Below, in pieces: positions 49,850-59,268 of a DNA stretch of 64,000 nucleotides. The stretch is from JAIQFV01 sp041494885. Its GTDB lineage: Bacteria; Acidobacteriota; Terriglobia; JAIQFV01. Made by a program: the position numbers and the translations under genes. Each line of letters starts with the position of its first letter. Positions within the stretch are counted from its first letter, which is position 1. The notes below the pieces were generated by a model. It did not search any database. It saw only the letters and a program-made list of their open reading frames with translations, and was not told the DNA's origin. The DNA lies in NCBI GenBank assembly GCA_041494885.1, contig JBGQBO010000029.1, positions 7,734 through 71,733 on the forward strand. The letters are read 5' to 3'.

Positions 49850-50305
49850 CTAGGGTCGCGGTTCCAGGACAATCTCGCGGGCGAGTCTGTCTCCAAGGAC
49901 TTCTCGCATATCGGCCCGGTCTTTGTATCCTTGCATCTGTTTCTGGTCATCACCGACCACGCGCTGAGCCATGGCATCGGCCTTCGGCTCATTGGCCTCC
50001 ATGGTCGCCAGATCCTTGTATTCGGTGAGGAGCAACAGGTTCCAATCTCCGCCGCTATGCCCCTCAGTCGTCATCACCTTGTACGAAAGAATCAGTCCTT
50101 CTTTCTTCAAGGCCTCCTGCTCTTTTTTCCACCCTGAGGCGAGGTAATTCAGGTAAGCCGCATCCATACCTGGTTTCACCCGGATGAAAGCAATGTTCCA
50201 TACCGAGCCGTTCCGGTAGGGACGACTCATTTGAGCGTAGACCGAGATGCAAAGCAATATCAGTGACGCCATCACGGCAGCAATGACGATGCGCTTAATT
50301 TTCAT
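49850..50305 (-). CDS. Small exported protein with dimeric alpha-beta barrel-like domain
   Basis: A 151-residue protein with a signal peptide (residues about 1-25, ending VYAQ). The mature part reads VWNIAFIRVKPGMDAAYLNYLASGWKKEQEALKKEGLILSYKVM, then WNLLLLTEYKDLATMEANEPKADAM, the strand-helix-strand pattern of NIPSNAP/EthD-type alpha-beta barrels. Function unknown. I chose the ATG at 50305 because AAGGAG lies six bases upstream; a start at 50323 would overlap that site. Confidence 0.7.
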   Translation of the reverse strand: MKIKRIVIAAVMASLILLCISVYAQMSRPYRNGSVWNIAFIRVKPGMDAAYLNYLASGWKKEQEALKKEGLILSYKVMTTEGHSGGDWNLLLLTEYKDLATMEANEPKADAMAQRVVGDDQKQMQGYKDRADMREVLGDRLAREIVLEPRP

Positions 50306-50807
50306 ACCTATCTCCTTACCCATTGAAGGGTTGTTTTATCGTTGATCCTGCAAAAACTCAGAGTGGTTCCGAAACCACCGACCTGTGTTGTCAGTGACCG
50401 CCCCGACCTTAGTTTGAGGCCAACGTTCCTTGTTATGAATCTTATATTCTGAATCCTTCGGATCTTTACCGAAGCCCTAGACCCGACACACATCGGATGG
50501 CCAGGTTGAAGGTCCAGGCAGCCCGGGCTAACCACAAGTCCCGCTGCGGCGGAAGACAGTCTCTTTCTAGGATGGTGTCACCATTTTGAGGCTAATCTGA
50601 GAATTGTCAACGATTAAATCTCCCATCGACGGGGAAGGTCTTGGCAGATAGGAAAAGGTCGAGGGGGTGCGCGAGGAAGGGCCGAATGCATTCTCCTTCC
50701 CTTGTGTTCGAAGGATCAAAATCGGTGCCGGCCCCCGGTGTCGAAAAATTACTCGACAACTTTTTTGTCTCTTGCCATGATGGGCGGCGTTGGAGGAGGC
50801 CTGTTCG
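50306..50807. other. Divergent intergenic region, no gene recognised
   Basis: About 502 bases between the divergent small exported-protein gene and the AAA ATPase gene. It should contain both promoters, but I cannot point to convincing boxes. No coding sequence or RNA structure is recognised. Confidence 0.35.
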
Positions 50808-52304
50808 GTGAGCCAGACCGCGAACGTGGATGACGTCAAAGCACTGGTCCTTTCATTCCACCCGGTCATTGTGATGGAAACCGTGGAGGAGGAGCGTGCC
50901 CGTTCGCTTCTCTACTCCGTGGCCGGCCAACTCCGCATGCCGTTGTTCGAATGGTCGGTGACGCGGGGATTGACCCGCGCCGAGGAACCCAATCTCCTCA
51001 ATCGAATGACGTCCAACCCGCTCCCCCTGCTCCAGCACATCAGCGGACTGCGCCTGAAGGCCATTTTCCTTCTAAAGGATTTTTCACCCCACTTCGGCGA
51101 CCCCGCCGTGGCGCGCCAGTTTCGGGAGTTGGCGGACTATTTCATTCAGACGCGCTCCACGGTGGTTCTGTGCGGCGAGACGGTGTCGCTCCCGAGCGAA
51201 ATTGAAGCCACCGCGGTTCGATATAAACTGCAACTCCCCGACCGCGATGAACTGGAGGGGGTCGTCAATAACGTGTTGCAATCCCTCGGTACGGACTCCC
51301 TGGGCGCGTTGCAATTAGGGCCGGCGGACCGCGAGGCCCTGCTCAACGCGTTGCATGGCTTGACCTCGAATCAGGCCCGCCAGGCCATAACCTACGCCAT
51401 CGTGAAAGATCGGAAACTCACCGCGGAAGATATCCCGGAAATTCTGGAACGCAAGGTACAGCTCATCCGGGAAGGCGGACTGCTCGAGTATTACCCGGAG
51501 AAGGACAACCCATATCAACTGGGTGGGTTCGCCAACCTGAAGGCATGGCTCGCGCGCGCCCGGGTCGGATTTACTCCCGAGGCCCGCGCCATGAACCTCA
51601 GCGCGCCGAAAGGCATTCTGATTGTCGGGGTTCCCGGATGCGGTAAATCGCTGGCCGCCAAAGTGATCGCCCGGGAATGGAAACTGCCTCTCCTCAAGCT
51701 CGATGCCGGCAGTCTCTTCGACAAGTATATTGGCGAGTCGGAAAAGAACTTCCGCAAGGCGATTACCATGGCGGAATCAATGGCGCCGGTCGTCTTCTGG
51801 ATTGACGAAATCGAAAAGAGTATCGCCACCACCGCCGGAAGCGGGGAGGCCGATGGCGGGCTGAGCCGACGCCTGTTTGGAGAGTTTCTGACCTGGCTTC
51901 AGGAAAAGCGCGAGGAGGTTTTCGTCGTCGCGACCGCCAATGATCTCTCCATCCTTCCTCCCGAACTCCTTCGGAAGGGTCGATTCGACGAAATCTTTTT
52001 TGTGGATCTTCCGAACCCAGAAGAACGGGAAGCGATTTTCAAAATCCATCTCTCCGCGCGGAAACAGGATCCCGCACAGTTTGATCTCAGCGCGCTCATC
52101 GCGGCAGCCGAGGGATTCAGTGGCGCTGAGATCGAGCAGGTCGTCGTTGCGGCCATCTATCGATGCCTCAGCCAGAAGCATCCACTCGACAACTCCCTGC
52201 TCCTTGAAGAAATCCGGCAGACCGTTCCCCTCTCGGTGACGCGCCGTGAGGAAATCGAGCACTTGCGAGAGACGGCCAGCGGACGGTTCGTCAGTGTCCG
52301 TTGA
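50808..52304 (+). CDS. AAA-family ATPase, Ycf46-like
   Basis: A 498-residue ATPase resembling the Ycf46 group of cyanobacteria and plastids, which has a divergent N-terminal half and a classical C-terminal AAA module. The N-terminal region (LVLSFHPVIVMETVEEERARSLLYSVA, then PNLLNRMTSNPLPLLQHIS) is characteristic. Walker A is GVPGCGKS (274-281), Walker B is FWIDEIE (Asp333-Glu334), and sensor 1 lies in VATANDLSILPPELLRKGRFDEIF. I chose the GTG at 50808, eight bases after GGAGGAGG; a TTG at 50790 would overlap that site. No physiological role is established for the family. Confidence 0.9.
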   Translation: MSQTANVDDVKALVLSFHPVIVMETVEEERARSLLYSVAGQLRMPLFEWSVTRGLTRAEEPNLLNRMTSNPLPLLQHISGLRLKAIFLLKDFSPHFGDPAVARQFRELADYFIQTRSTVVLCGETVSLPSEIEATAVRYKLQLPDRDELEGVVNNVLQSLGTDSLGALQLGPADREALLNALHGLTSNQARQAITYAIVKDRKLTAEDIPEILERKVQLIREGGLLEYYPEKDNPYQLGGFANLKAWLARARVGFTPEARAMNLSAPKGILIVGVPGCGKSLAAKVIAREWKLPLLKLDAGSLFDKYIGESEKNFRKAITMAESMAPVVFWIDEIEKSIATTAGSGEADGGLSRRLFGEFLTWLQEKREEVFVVATANDLSILPPELLRKGRFDEIFFVDLPNPEEREAIFKIHLSARKQDPAQFDLSALIAAAEGFSGAEIEQVVVAAIYRCLSQKHPLDNSLLLEEIRQTVPLSVTRREEIEHLRETASGRFVSVR

Positions 52305-52447
52305 ACGGAACGCACTCACCGCTGAGAGCCCGGGCCGTCAGGAAACATCCTCTTGGTCCTGTCGGGTCTTTGTGGTAAAAATCCTCCCTGTACATCTCAT
52401 CACCATTTTGAGGCTCGACCAGACTCCTTGAGCGAAAGGAGAAATCC

Positions 52448-52924
52448 ATGCAAGACTCTGTGCTGCGCAAAAACGTCATCGCATTACTCGAGGGTGGACA
52501 AGCGTATGTGCCCATCAAAAAGGCCCTGGCCGGAATCAAGACCGGGAACCGGAATGTCCGTCCGCGAAAGGAGGTGCGCTCGGTGTGGGAGCAGTTTGAA
52601 CATATGCGGCTCGCCCAGGAAGATATCCTGCGGTATACGCTTGATGCAAAGTGGAAATCTCCCGCTTGGCCGGAAGGCTATTGGCCGGATCCCAAGAAGC
52701 GCTTGACCGCCGGGATGTGGTCGGCCTCCATAAAGAAATTCTATGCCGATCTCAAAGAACTTATGAACCTGGTCAAAAATCCCCGCGCGGATCTGACCGC
52801 AGAAATTCCGCACGGCGAGGGACGAACCTATCTCCGCCAGGTCCTTCTTGTGGCGGACCACAACGCCTATCACACCGGACAGATTGTGGCGATTCGAAAA
52901 ATGTTGGGGGACTGGCCGGAGTAG
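52448..52924 (+). CDS. DinB-family protein
   Basis: A 158-residue four-helix-bundle protein of the DinB/YfiT-like group, metal-dependent proteins of diverse use (thiol transfer, stress response). The metal histidines are expected at the first helix pair (WEQFEHMRLAQED) and in VADHNAYHTGQIV near the C-terminus, both visible here. GAAAGGAGAAA lies just before the ATG at 52448. The acetamidase gene begins 41 bases after the stop in the same direction, so the two may be cotranscribed. Confidence 0.85.
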   Translation: MQDSVLRKNVIALLEGGQAYVPIKKALAGIKTGNRNVRPRKEVRSVWEQFEHMRLAQEDILRYTLDAKWKSPAWPEGYWPDPKKRLTAGMWSASIKKFYADLKELMNLVKNPRADLTAEIPHGEGRTYLRQVLLVADHNAYHTGQIVAIRKMLGDWPE

Positions 52925-52965
52925 AGGACGAAGTCAGAACTCGGAAGTCAGAAAGAGGCGCGAGG

Positions 52966-54015
52966 ATGCAACGACGCTCAATACTCTTGCTGTGTGTGTT
53001 CATGGTCACCGCTAGGGGTTTCTCCCAAACAGGTCAGAATGCAGGGGGTGCCACCGGCAAAGAATACTCACTCAAGCCCTCATCAAAGACGGTGGCTTGG
53101 GGCTATTACGACGCCAGTACGCCCCCGGTGCTGCGCGTCAAATCGGGGGATACGGTCGAGGTTCAAACCCTGATTACCTCGAGCCCGGCCCGACTCGAAG
53201 GGGCGGGACTGGAACCTCGCCAGGTTGAGCCGGCCTTGCGCGAAATCTACAAGGAAGTCACCAACAAGGGACCGGGCGGTCACATCTTGACCGGCCCGAT
53301 CTATATTGAGGACGCTGAACCCGGAGATGTGCTGGAAGTCCGCATCCTATCAATCAAACTCGCCGTTCCCTATGCGTACAACGGATTCCGACCAGGCAGC
53401 GGTTTTCTGCCGGAGGATTTCCCTTACCCCCGCATGAAAATCATCCCCCTCGATGAGCAACGGATGGTCGCTCGGTTTGCCGACGGGATCGAGATCCCCC
53501 TGCGGCCATTTTTCGGGAGCATCGGAGTGGCCCCTCCCGATGTTTCAGGGCGCATCAGCAGTGCGCCGCCATGGATTCATGCGGGCAACCTCGATAACAA
53601 GGAGTTGGTGGAGGGCACGACCCTGTTCATTCCCGTCCACGCGCGCGGCGCCCTCTTTCTGGCGGGAGATGGGCACGCGGCGCAGGGCAATGGTGAAGTG
53701 GATATCACCGCGCTGGAAACTTCGCTGGTAGGAAAATTCCAGCTCGTTGTCCGCAAAAATCTGCATCTTCGCTGGCCCCGCGCCGAGACGCCCACCCATT
53801 TTATTACCATGGGGCTTCACGAAGACTTGAACGAGGCCACGAAAATGGCGGTACGTGAAATGATCGACTTTCTGGTCACGGAAAAGCACCTCACGCGCGA
53901 CGAGGCCTACATGCTTGCCAGCACGGCCGCCGACCTGAGTATCACGCAACTCGTGGACGGCAATAAGGGCGTCCACATGATGATCCCCAAAGCGATCTTT
54001 ACCACAGGGAAATAA
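52966..54015 (+). CDS. Exported acetamidase/formamidase-family hydrolase
   Basis: A 349-residue amidohydrolase releasing ammonia from short amides. A signal peptide (residues about 1-21, ending GFSQ) is unusual, as most family members are cytoplasmic. The domain shows ARLEGAGLEP, GPGGHILTGPIYIEDAEPGDVLEVRIL, IPLRPFFGSIGVAPP and DNKELVEGTTLFIPVHARGALFLAGDGHAAQGNGE, all diagnostic. The HILTGP histidine and the GDGHAAQGNGE residues are the metal-site candidates. I chose the ATG at 52966 with GAGG upstream. The longer frame runs over the DinB gene and is not credible. Confidence 0.9.
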   Translation: MQRRSILLLCVFMVTARGFSQTGQNAGGATGKEYSLKPSSKTVAWGYYDASTPPVLRVKSGDTVEVQTLITSSPARLEGAGLEPRQVEPALREIYKEVTNKGPGGHILTGPIYIEDAEPGDVLEVRILSIKLAVPYAYNGFRPGSGFLPEDFPYPRMKIIPLDEQRMVARFADGIEIPLRPFFGSIGVAPPDVSGRISSAPPWIHAGNLDNKELVEGTTLFIPVHARGALFLAGDGHAAQGNGEVDITALETSLVGKFQLVVRKNLHLRWPRAETPTHFITMGLHEDLNEATKMAVREMIDFLVTEKHLTRDEAYMLASTAADLSITQLVDGNKGVHMMIPKAIFTTGK

Positions 54016-54029
54016 CAAGAACCCTTTAA

Positions 54030-54063
54030 CAATGATCGACAGGGTTGACAGGATAAAGATTTA
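54030..54063 (+). repeat. 9-bp periodic ACAGGATAA repeat, left bracket of GxxExxY copy 2
   Basis: The bases read TCGACAGGGTTGACAGGATA then AAGATTTAG, repeats of a roughly 9-base word GACAGGATA. An inverted relative lies at 54549-54586 on the other side of the GxxExxY gene. Confidence 0.5.
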
Positions 54064-54119
54064 GAATAGAATGCTTTCAGACTTAAACCTCCCCCGACCT
54101 CCATTGGATTGCCTATACT

Positions 54120-54524
54120 ATGCCTCTATTGCACGAAGAAACCACAGGTCAAATACTTGCGTCGTCTTTCGAGGTGATCAACGAGTTGGGTGCTGGTTTT
54201 CTTGAAGGGGTCTATGAGAAGGCATTGGCCATTGCGCTGCGGGAAAAGGGGCTGAGGGTACAAGTACAGTTTCCGCTAAGGGTGATCTTCCGAGGGCAAT
54301 GCGTGGGTGAGTACTTCGCCGATCTGCTGGTTGAAGATAAAGTGATTGTGGAACTCAAGGCGGTGAAGGTGCTCGCACCCGAACATCTCGCTCAGGTGAT
54401 CAACTATTTGAAAGCGACCAGCATCAAGGTGGGACTCTTGATCAACTTCGGTCACCCTAAGCTTGAGTACCGGAGATTATACGGACCTGAGGCCAAATTG
54501 GAAGAGGATGTCGAGGATAGATAA
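54120..54524 (+). CDS. GxxExxY protein (PDDEXK-like), copy 2
   Basis: A 134-residue GxxExxY protein. The motif is GFLEGVY (residues 26-32). The nuclease-like core has Asp68 (YFADLL) and Glu78-x-Lys80 (VIVELKAVKVL), followed by VINYLKATSIKVGLLINFGHPKLEYRRL. It aligns over its length with the protein at 5035-5454 but is clearly divergent, so the two are not a recent duplication. It is bracketed by inverted periodic repeats of a different word (GACAGGATA type) from copy 1. It starts at the ATG at 54120. Confidence 0.88.
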   Translation: MPLLHEETTGQILASSFEVINELGAGFLEGVYEKALAIALREKGLRVQVQFPLRVIFRGQCVGEYFADLLVEDKVIVELKAVKVLAPEHLAQVINYLKATSIKVGLLINFGHPKLEYRRLYGPEAKLEEDVEDR

Positions 54525-54548
54525 GATTTCGCTCGTGATATGTCTCCA

Positions 54549-54586
54549 AAAATTATCCTGAAAATCCTATCTATCCTTGTTCACCT
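54549..54586 (-). repeat. 9-bp periodic repeat, right bracket of GxxExxY copy 2 (inverted)
   Basis: On the minus strand this reads GAACAAGGATAGATAGGATT then TTCAGGATAATTTT, the same ACAGGATAA-type word as the left bracket. Confidence 0.5.
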
Positions 54587-54598
54587 TGAAAAAACCTC

Positions 54599-55498
54599 CT
54601 AAATCGAAATCCTGTTTCTACCACCCGTTTTGCTCTTATAGAGAAGCTCATCGGCGCGCTTGACCAGGGACGCCAGGGTGTCGTCTCGCTGGGCCAACGT
54701 CGCGCCAATGGAAACGGTGACTTGAAGCATCTCCTTCCCGACGGGAAGACTCGAGTGTTCGACCAGGAACCGGAACTTATTGGCGAGCTGATAAAGTTGC
54801 GGCTCCCCAACATTCACGACGATGCCTAAGAACTCTTCTCCCCCCCATCGCCCGATAAAATCAAACGAACGCAAGTTCATGAGAAGGGTTCGAGCGACGA
54901 CTCTCAGAACCTGGTCGCCCACATCATGGCCATAAGTATCGTTCACTTGCTTGAAGTTATCGATATCAAAGAAGAGAACTGCGAAGGGCCACCCATACCG
55001 TTGCATTTCGTTCAGACGCCCGTCGAGGATCATCTCAGTGTAGCGGCGATTGCCGACACCGGTCAGCGGATCCAGGAAGGCAACCTTCTCCAACTCCTGA
55101 ATGCGTTGAGCGGCGGTTACCTTCGAAGAATTCTCGCTGAAGATTTCGACCGCTCCAACAACGCTTCCCTCAGCATCGCGGATGGGCGTGACGCGAACCC
55201 GGACTGGGACTCGATGCCCTGCTTTATGATGGAGGTAGATTTCGGACTCGTGGGCTTCCCCGTCCTGAACGGACAGGGCCAGGGGGCACTGCCCGCAACA
55301 GAGCTCAGTGCCGGAGTCATCCACGTGCTTGAGGATGTTATCCGTACAGCAGTGGCCGACCACGTCCATGCTTGAATATCCCGTAATGCGTTCCGCTCCC
55401 TTGTTCCAGTAAGTGATTTTTCTCTCACCATCAACGAAATAGACCCCATCGGACAAGTTGTCCAACAGATCTTTGTAGAACTCGTTTACCCCTGTCAT
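54599..55498 (-). CDS. PAS-GGDEF diguanylate cyclase
   Basis: A 299-residue sensor that would make cyclic di-GMP from two GTP. An N-terminal PAS domain (about 8-125: NLSDGVYFVDGERKITYWNKGAERITGYS) contains four cysteines in HCCTDN and ELCCGQC, a pattern of redox- or metal-linked PAS domains. The C-terminal GGDEF domain (about 135-299) has LDPLTGVGNRRY, FDIDNFKQVNDTYGHDVGDQVL and the active-site loop RWGGEEF. The usual allosteric I-site RxxD is not clear. No membrane segment is present. It starts at the ATG at 55498 with GAAGG upstream. Confidence 0.94.
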   Translation of the reverse strand: MTGVNEFYKDLLDNLSDGVYFVDGERKITYWNKGAERITGYSSMDVVGHCCTDNILKHVDDSGTELCCGQCPLALSVQDGEAHESEIYLHHKAGHRVPVRVRVTPIRDAEGSVVGAVEIFSENSSKVTAAQRIQELEKVAFLDPLTGVGNRRYTEMILDGRLNEMQRYGWPFAVLFFDIDNFKQVNDTYGHDVGDQVLRVVARTLLMNLRSFDFIGRWGGEEFLGIVVNVGEPQLYQLANKFRFLVEHSSLPVGKEMLQVTVSIGATLAQRDDTLASLVKRADELLYKSKTGGRNRISI

Positions 55499-55899
55499 TC
55501 CAGCCTTCCTCGAGTGACCTTACGATTCAGTTGAGCACAATACTTGAACAGAATTCCAAGACCAAGATGGCGATTGAGGACTTAGAAAAAGAACGGATAT
55601 GATTTGGTCGCCGGACCGTGTGCAGTCGTCGGCGAACCGGCGCAAGAGGGCCATTCATTTTACAGTATGAACCCTGCTCTTCTCTACTAATTTCCTCCCT
55701 TCCGGCTATGCCCCAGCCAAAATGTCATTGAAATCTCCATGGGGATAGGGGTATGTTTCACCGCTTTGGATCACCCACGACCGGAATAAGCAGGCAGGCA
55801 GCCTCAATCCTCATCATTTCTGAAACCCGGCCAACCTTTGAGACGTAACGAGTTGTAGCATCCAGGATTTAAGCCCATTGGACCCAAACGGAGAAAACC
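55499..55899. other. Divergent intergenic region, no gene recognised
   Basis: About 401 bases between the divergent GGDEF and Tricorn-like genes, expected to carry both promoters. No coding region or clear structure is recognised. Confidence 0.35.
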
Positions 55900-58800
55900 A
55901 TGTTCAATAAGAAGATCGTTTTGACGGTTGTCATGTTCCTGCTCTTGCTTTTTCTCGCCGGGCTCTTGTTTGCGGCGGACACCGAGACCCGGCTGATGCG
56001 GTATCCGGACATTAGTTCAACGCGGATCGTCTTTACTTATGGCAACGATCTGTGGACCGTCCCCCGCGAGGGCGGCGTGGCGGAAAGATTGACCTCCCAT
56101 CCCGGCCTCGAGATTAATCCCAAGTTTTCTCCGGACGGAAGGTGGATTGCCTTCACCGGACAATACGATGGCAACACCGATGTCTTTGTGATCCCGGCCG
56201 AAGGGGGCGTGCCCAAGCGCCTGACCTATCATCCGGCCGCTGACTTTGTGCTGGGCTGGCATCCCGATGGCAAGCGCATCCTCTTCCGATCGTCCCGATA
56301 CAGCGAGGTCCAGCGCTACAACAAGCTCTTCCTGGTTCCCCTCGAAGGCGGGCTGCCCGAAATGTTGGTCCTCCCTTTCGGGGAGCTCACTTCCTATTCA
56401 CCGGACGGCACCAAGATCGCCTATAACCGGGTCGCCGTGGAAAATCGGACTTGGAAGCGCTACCGTGGCGGTTGGCATCAGTTTGTCTCCATCTACGATC
56501 TGAAAAACAATACCTACGAAGAAGTTCCGCATTCCACTGCAGAGGACGAGTTCCCGATGTGGTACAAGGAGGCCATCTATTTCATCAGCGACCGCAACCG
56601 GACGATGAATATTTTCAAGTATGACCTGAAGACCAAGCAGATTAAGCAGATCACCGATCACAAAGAGTACGACGTGAAATGGCCGTCCCTGGGAGCGGGT
56701 GCCATCGTTTACGAGAATGGCGGATATCTCTATGTGCTGGATCTCAAGACTGAAAGGACCAGGAAGATTCCCGTGATCGTTCCCAGCGAGATGTTGCAGG
56801 CGCGACCGGAGTTTAAGAAGGTCGAACGCCTCATGAGATCCATCAGCCTCTCTCCTTCCGGCCAGAGGGCACTGCTTGAAGCGCGCGGCGAGATCTTCAC
56901 TGTGCCGGCCAAAAAGGGTGACGTGCGCAACATCACCAACACCACGGCGGTCCATCATTTGGACCCTGCCTGGTCGCCGGACGGCAAGTGGGTCGCGTAC
57001 CTTTCGGATCAGACCGGAGAATATGAGATCTATATCCGGTCGCAGGATGGCAAGGGGGAGGAGACCCGCATCACCCACGACGGCGGGGTCTATCGCTTCC
57101 ATCCCCTGTGGTCGCCCGATAGCAAGAAAATCGCATACTCCGACAAGGGGTTGCGCCTCTGGTACGTCAACGTCGACGAGAAGAAACCGGTTGAGGTGGA
57201 CCACTCCCTGTATGCCCGGATTAACGATTATTCCTGGTCTCCCGACAGCAAGTGGCTCACCTATAGCCGCACCGGAGCCAATCGCTTCGGGGCGATTCAG
57301 CTTTATTCGCTGGAACAGAAGAAGGTCTCCCCGGTCACCGATGGATTCCTGGCGGACAGCGAACCCGTGTTTGACCCCACCGGAAAATATCTTTACTTCA
57401 TCTCGAGCCGGAACTTCCATCCCTCCTTCAGTGACTTCGAATTGAATCCCACCTTCAGCAATACCCGCGGCATTCACGCGGTCACCTTGAAGGCTGATGC
57501 GGCTTCACCGTTCGCCCCCGAGAGTGATGAGGAAAAGGGCGCCGAAAAGAAGGATGAAAAGAAAGACGAGAAGAAGGGCGGAGATCAAGATAAGAAATCG
57601 GGCGACGAAAATAAACCGGATGCCTCCAAACCTGCCGCCGACGAGCCCACAAATAAACCTGAAGGAAAAGATGCCAAGAAAGATGAAAAGAAGGACGAGA
57701 AGAAAGTCCCCGATGTGGCCATCGACCTCGAAGGCATCGGAGACCGCATCGTGAATGTGCCCATCCCCGCGGGGAACTATGTTGGTCTCTCTGCCGCCAA
57801 AGACAAACTCTTCTATCTCTCTGCTCCGGTGGTGGGGGCGGGAGCTCTTCCCCCCGGCGCTCCTCCTCAAAACGCCTTGCACGTTTATGATTTGAAGAAA
57901 CGTGAAGACGCAGTGATCATTTCAGGCATCGGGCCCTACGACGTCTCTAAAGATGGAGACAAGGTGCTTTATCGGAGTCAACAAACCCTTGGCATCGTCG
58001 AAAGCACGGCCGGAAAAAAGGTCGGCGATGGGAAGCTCAATCTGTCCGGACTGGAAGTTAAGATCGATCCGCGCGCCGAATGGAATCAAATGTTCAATGA
58101 AGCGTGGCGCATCGAGCGTGATTTTTATTACGACCCGAACATGCATGGCCTCGATTGGCCAAAAATGAAGGAACGTTACGGTCAATTGCTCCCCTATGTG
58201 GCCGACCGGACCGATTTAAATTATCTGATCGGCGAGATGATCGCGGAGCTCAGCACGTCGCACGCCTATGTGGGGGGAGGAGAGACTCCCGAAATCCAGC
58301 GCCTCAGTGGCGGCCTCCTGGGAGTGGATTTTGAAGCGGATCAGGGGTTTTACCGTTTCAAGAAGATTTACCGGGGAGAAAACTGGGATTCCAGCATGCG
58401 GTCGCCGCTGACCGAGCCCGGTGTGAACGTCAAGACGGGCGATTACCTGATCGCCATCAATGGCCGTCTCCTGCGCACTCCCACGGACCCCTACAGCTAC
58501 TTCGAGGAGTTGGCTGAAAAACAAGTCACCCTGAAAGTGAACAGCAAGCCGAGCGAAGAGGGGGCTCGTGAAGTCACTGTCCAACCCATCCGGGATGAGT
58601 CCGGCCTTCGCTACCTGGACTGGGTGGAGTCGAACCGCCGCAAGGTGGCCGAGGCTACGGGAGGGCGTGTGGGCTATATGCATGTGCCCGACACGGCCAT
58701 CGATGGAGTCCGGGAGTTCAGCAAGGCATACTATGCGGAAATCGGGAAGGAAGGCCTGGTGGTCGATGAACGGTTCAATTCCGGTGGTTTCATTCCCGAC

Positions 58801-59268
58801 TTTTTTGTGGAGCGTTTGAGCCGCAAGTTGCTCTCGTTGTGGGCGCCACGGGAGGGAGCTGATTTTCTGACCCCTGGGGCGGCCATTTACGGGCCGAAGG
58901 TCATTCTGGCAAATGGATTCTCAGGCTCGGGGGGCGACGCTTTTCCGTACTATTTCCGCCGCTACAAAATCGGCCCCATTATCGGTGAACGGACGTGGGG
59001 CGGATTGGTCGGGATATCAAGGAACATTCCGATGCTGGATGGGGGCTTCGTGACGGCCCCGGAATTCGGCTTATGGTCCCCGGATAACGGCGGCCATTGG
59101 GATGTCGAAAACCACGGGGTGGATCCCGACATCGAAATCGATAATCGCCCGGATCTGGTCGTCCAGGGACATGATCCGCAACTTGAAAAAGCGATCGAGT
59201 GGGTCAAGGAGGCTCTCTCAAAGGAGCCTGCAAAACCCAAACGGCCGGCGTATAAAGTCGAGAAATAG
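55900..59268 (+). CDS. Exported Tricorn-like S41 protease
   Basis: A 1,122-residue protein related to archaeal Tricorn protease, which cuts short peptides after the proteasome. Here a signal peptide (residues about 1-26) indicates export. The order is six- and seven-bladed TolB-type propellers (about 30-540), a Lys/Glu/Asp-rich linker (about 543-608), the core S41 fold with catalytic-type His788 (LSTSHAYVGGG), a PDZ domain (about 830-905), and the serine region FSGSGGD, probably Ser1010. A downstream EWT-type Glu lies in GERTWGGLVG. The low-complexity linker is absent from archaeal Tricorn. AGAAAA precedes the ATG. It is monocistronic. Confidence 0.92.
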   Translation: MFNKKIVLTVVMFLLLLFLAGLLFAADTETRLMRYPDISSTRIVFTYGNDLWTVPREGGVAERLTSHPGLEINPKFSPDGRWIAFTGQYDGNTDVFVIPAEGGVPKRLTYHPAADFVLGWHPDGKRILFRSSRYSEVQRYNKLFLVPLEGGLPEMLVLPFGELTSYSPDGTKIAYNRVAVENRTWKRYRGGWHQFVSIYDLKNNTYEEVPHSTAEDEFPMWYKEAIYFISDRNRTMNIFKYDLKTKQIKQITDHKEYDVKWPSLGAGAIVYENGGYLYVLDLKTERTRKIPVIVPSEMLQARPEFKKVERLMRSISLSPSGQRALLEARGEIFTVPAKKGDVRNITNTTAVHHLDPAWSPDGKWVAYLSDQTGEYEIYIRSQDGKGEETRITHDGGVYRFHPLWSPDSKKIAYSDKGLRLWYVNVDEKKPVEVDHSLYARINDYSWSPDSKWLTYSRTGANRFGAIQLYSLEQKKVSPVTDGFLADSEPVFDPTGKYLYFISSRNFHPSFSDFELNPTFSNTRGIHAVTLKADAASPFAPESDEEKGAEKKDEKKDEKKGGDQDKKSGDENKPDASKPAADEPTNKPEGKDAKKDEKKDEKKVPDVAIDLEGIGDRIVNVPIPAGNYVGLSAAKDKLFYLSAPVVGAGALPPGAPPQNALHVYDLKKREDAVIISGIGPYDVSKDGDKVLYRSQQTLGIVESTAGKKVGDGKLNLSGLEVKIDPRAEWNQMFNEAWRIERDFYYDPNMHGLDWPKMKERYGQLLPYVADRTDLNYLIGEMIAELSTSHAYVGGGETPEIQRLSGGLLGVDFEADQGFYRFKKIYRGENWDSSMRSPLTEPGVNVKTGDYLIAINGRLLRTPTDPYSYFEELAEKQVTLKVNSKPSEEGAREVTVQPIRDESGLRYLDWVESNRRKVAEATGGRVGYMHVPDTAIDGVREFSKAYYAEIGKEGLVVDERFNSGGFIPDFFVERLSRKLLSLWAPREGADFLTPGAAIYGPKVILANGFSGSGGDAFPYYFRRYKIGPIIGERTWGGLVGISRNIPMLDGGFVTAPEFGLWSPDNGGHWDVENHGVDPDIEIDNRPDLVVQGHDPQLEKAIEWVKEALSKEPAKPKRPAYKVEK

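Noticed and set aside
50578..52415. The 16-base word TCACCATTTTGAGGCT occurs on both sides of the Ycf46-like ATPase gene (50578-50593 and 52400-52415), suggesting a direct repeat around an inserted gene.
   Set aside because: A 16-base match somewhere in 64 kb is expected by chance about half the time by a simple estimate, and the flanks diverge immediately.
52651..52965. A long N-terminal extension of the acetamidase reading frame over the DinB gene.
   Set aside because: It overlaps a well-supported gene in another frame, whereas the ATG at 52966 has a ribosome-binding site and begins a clear signal peptide.
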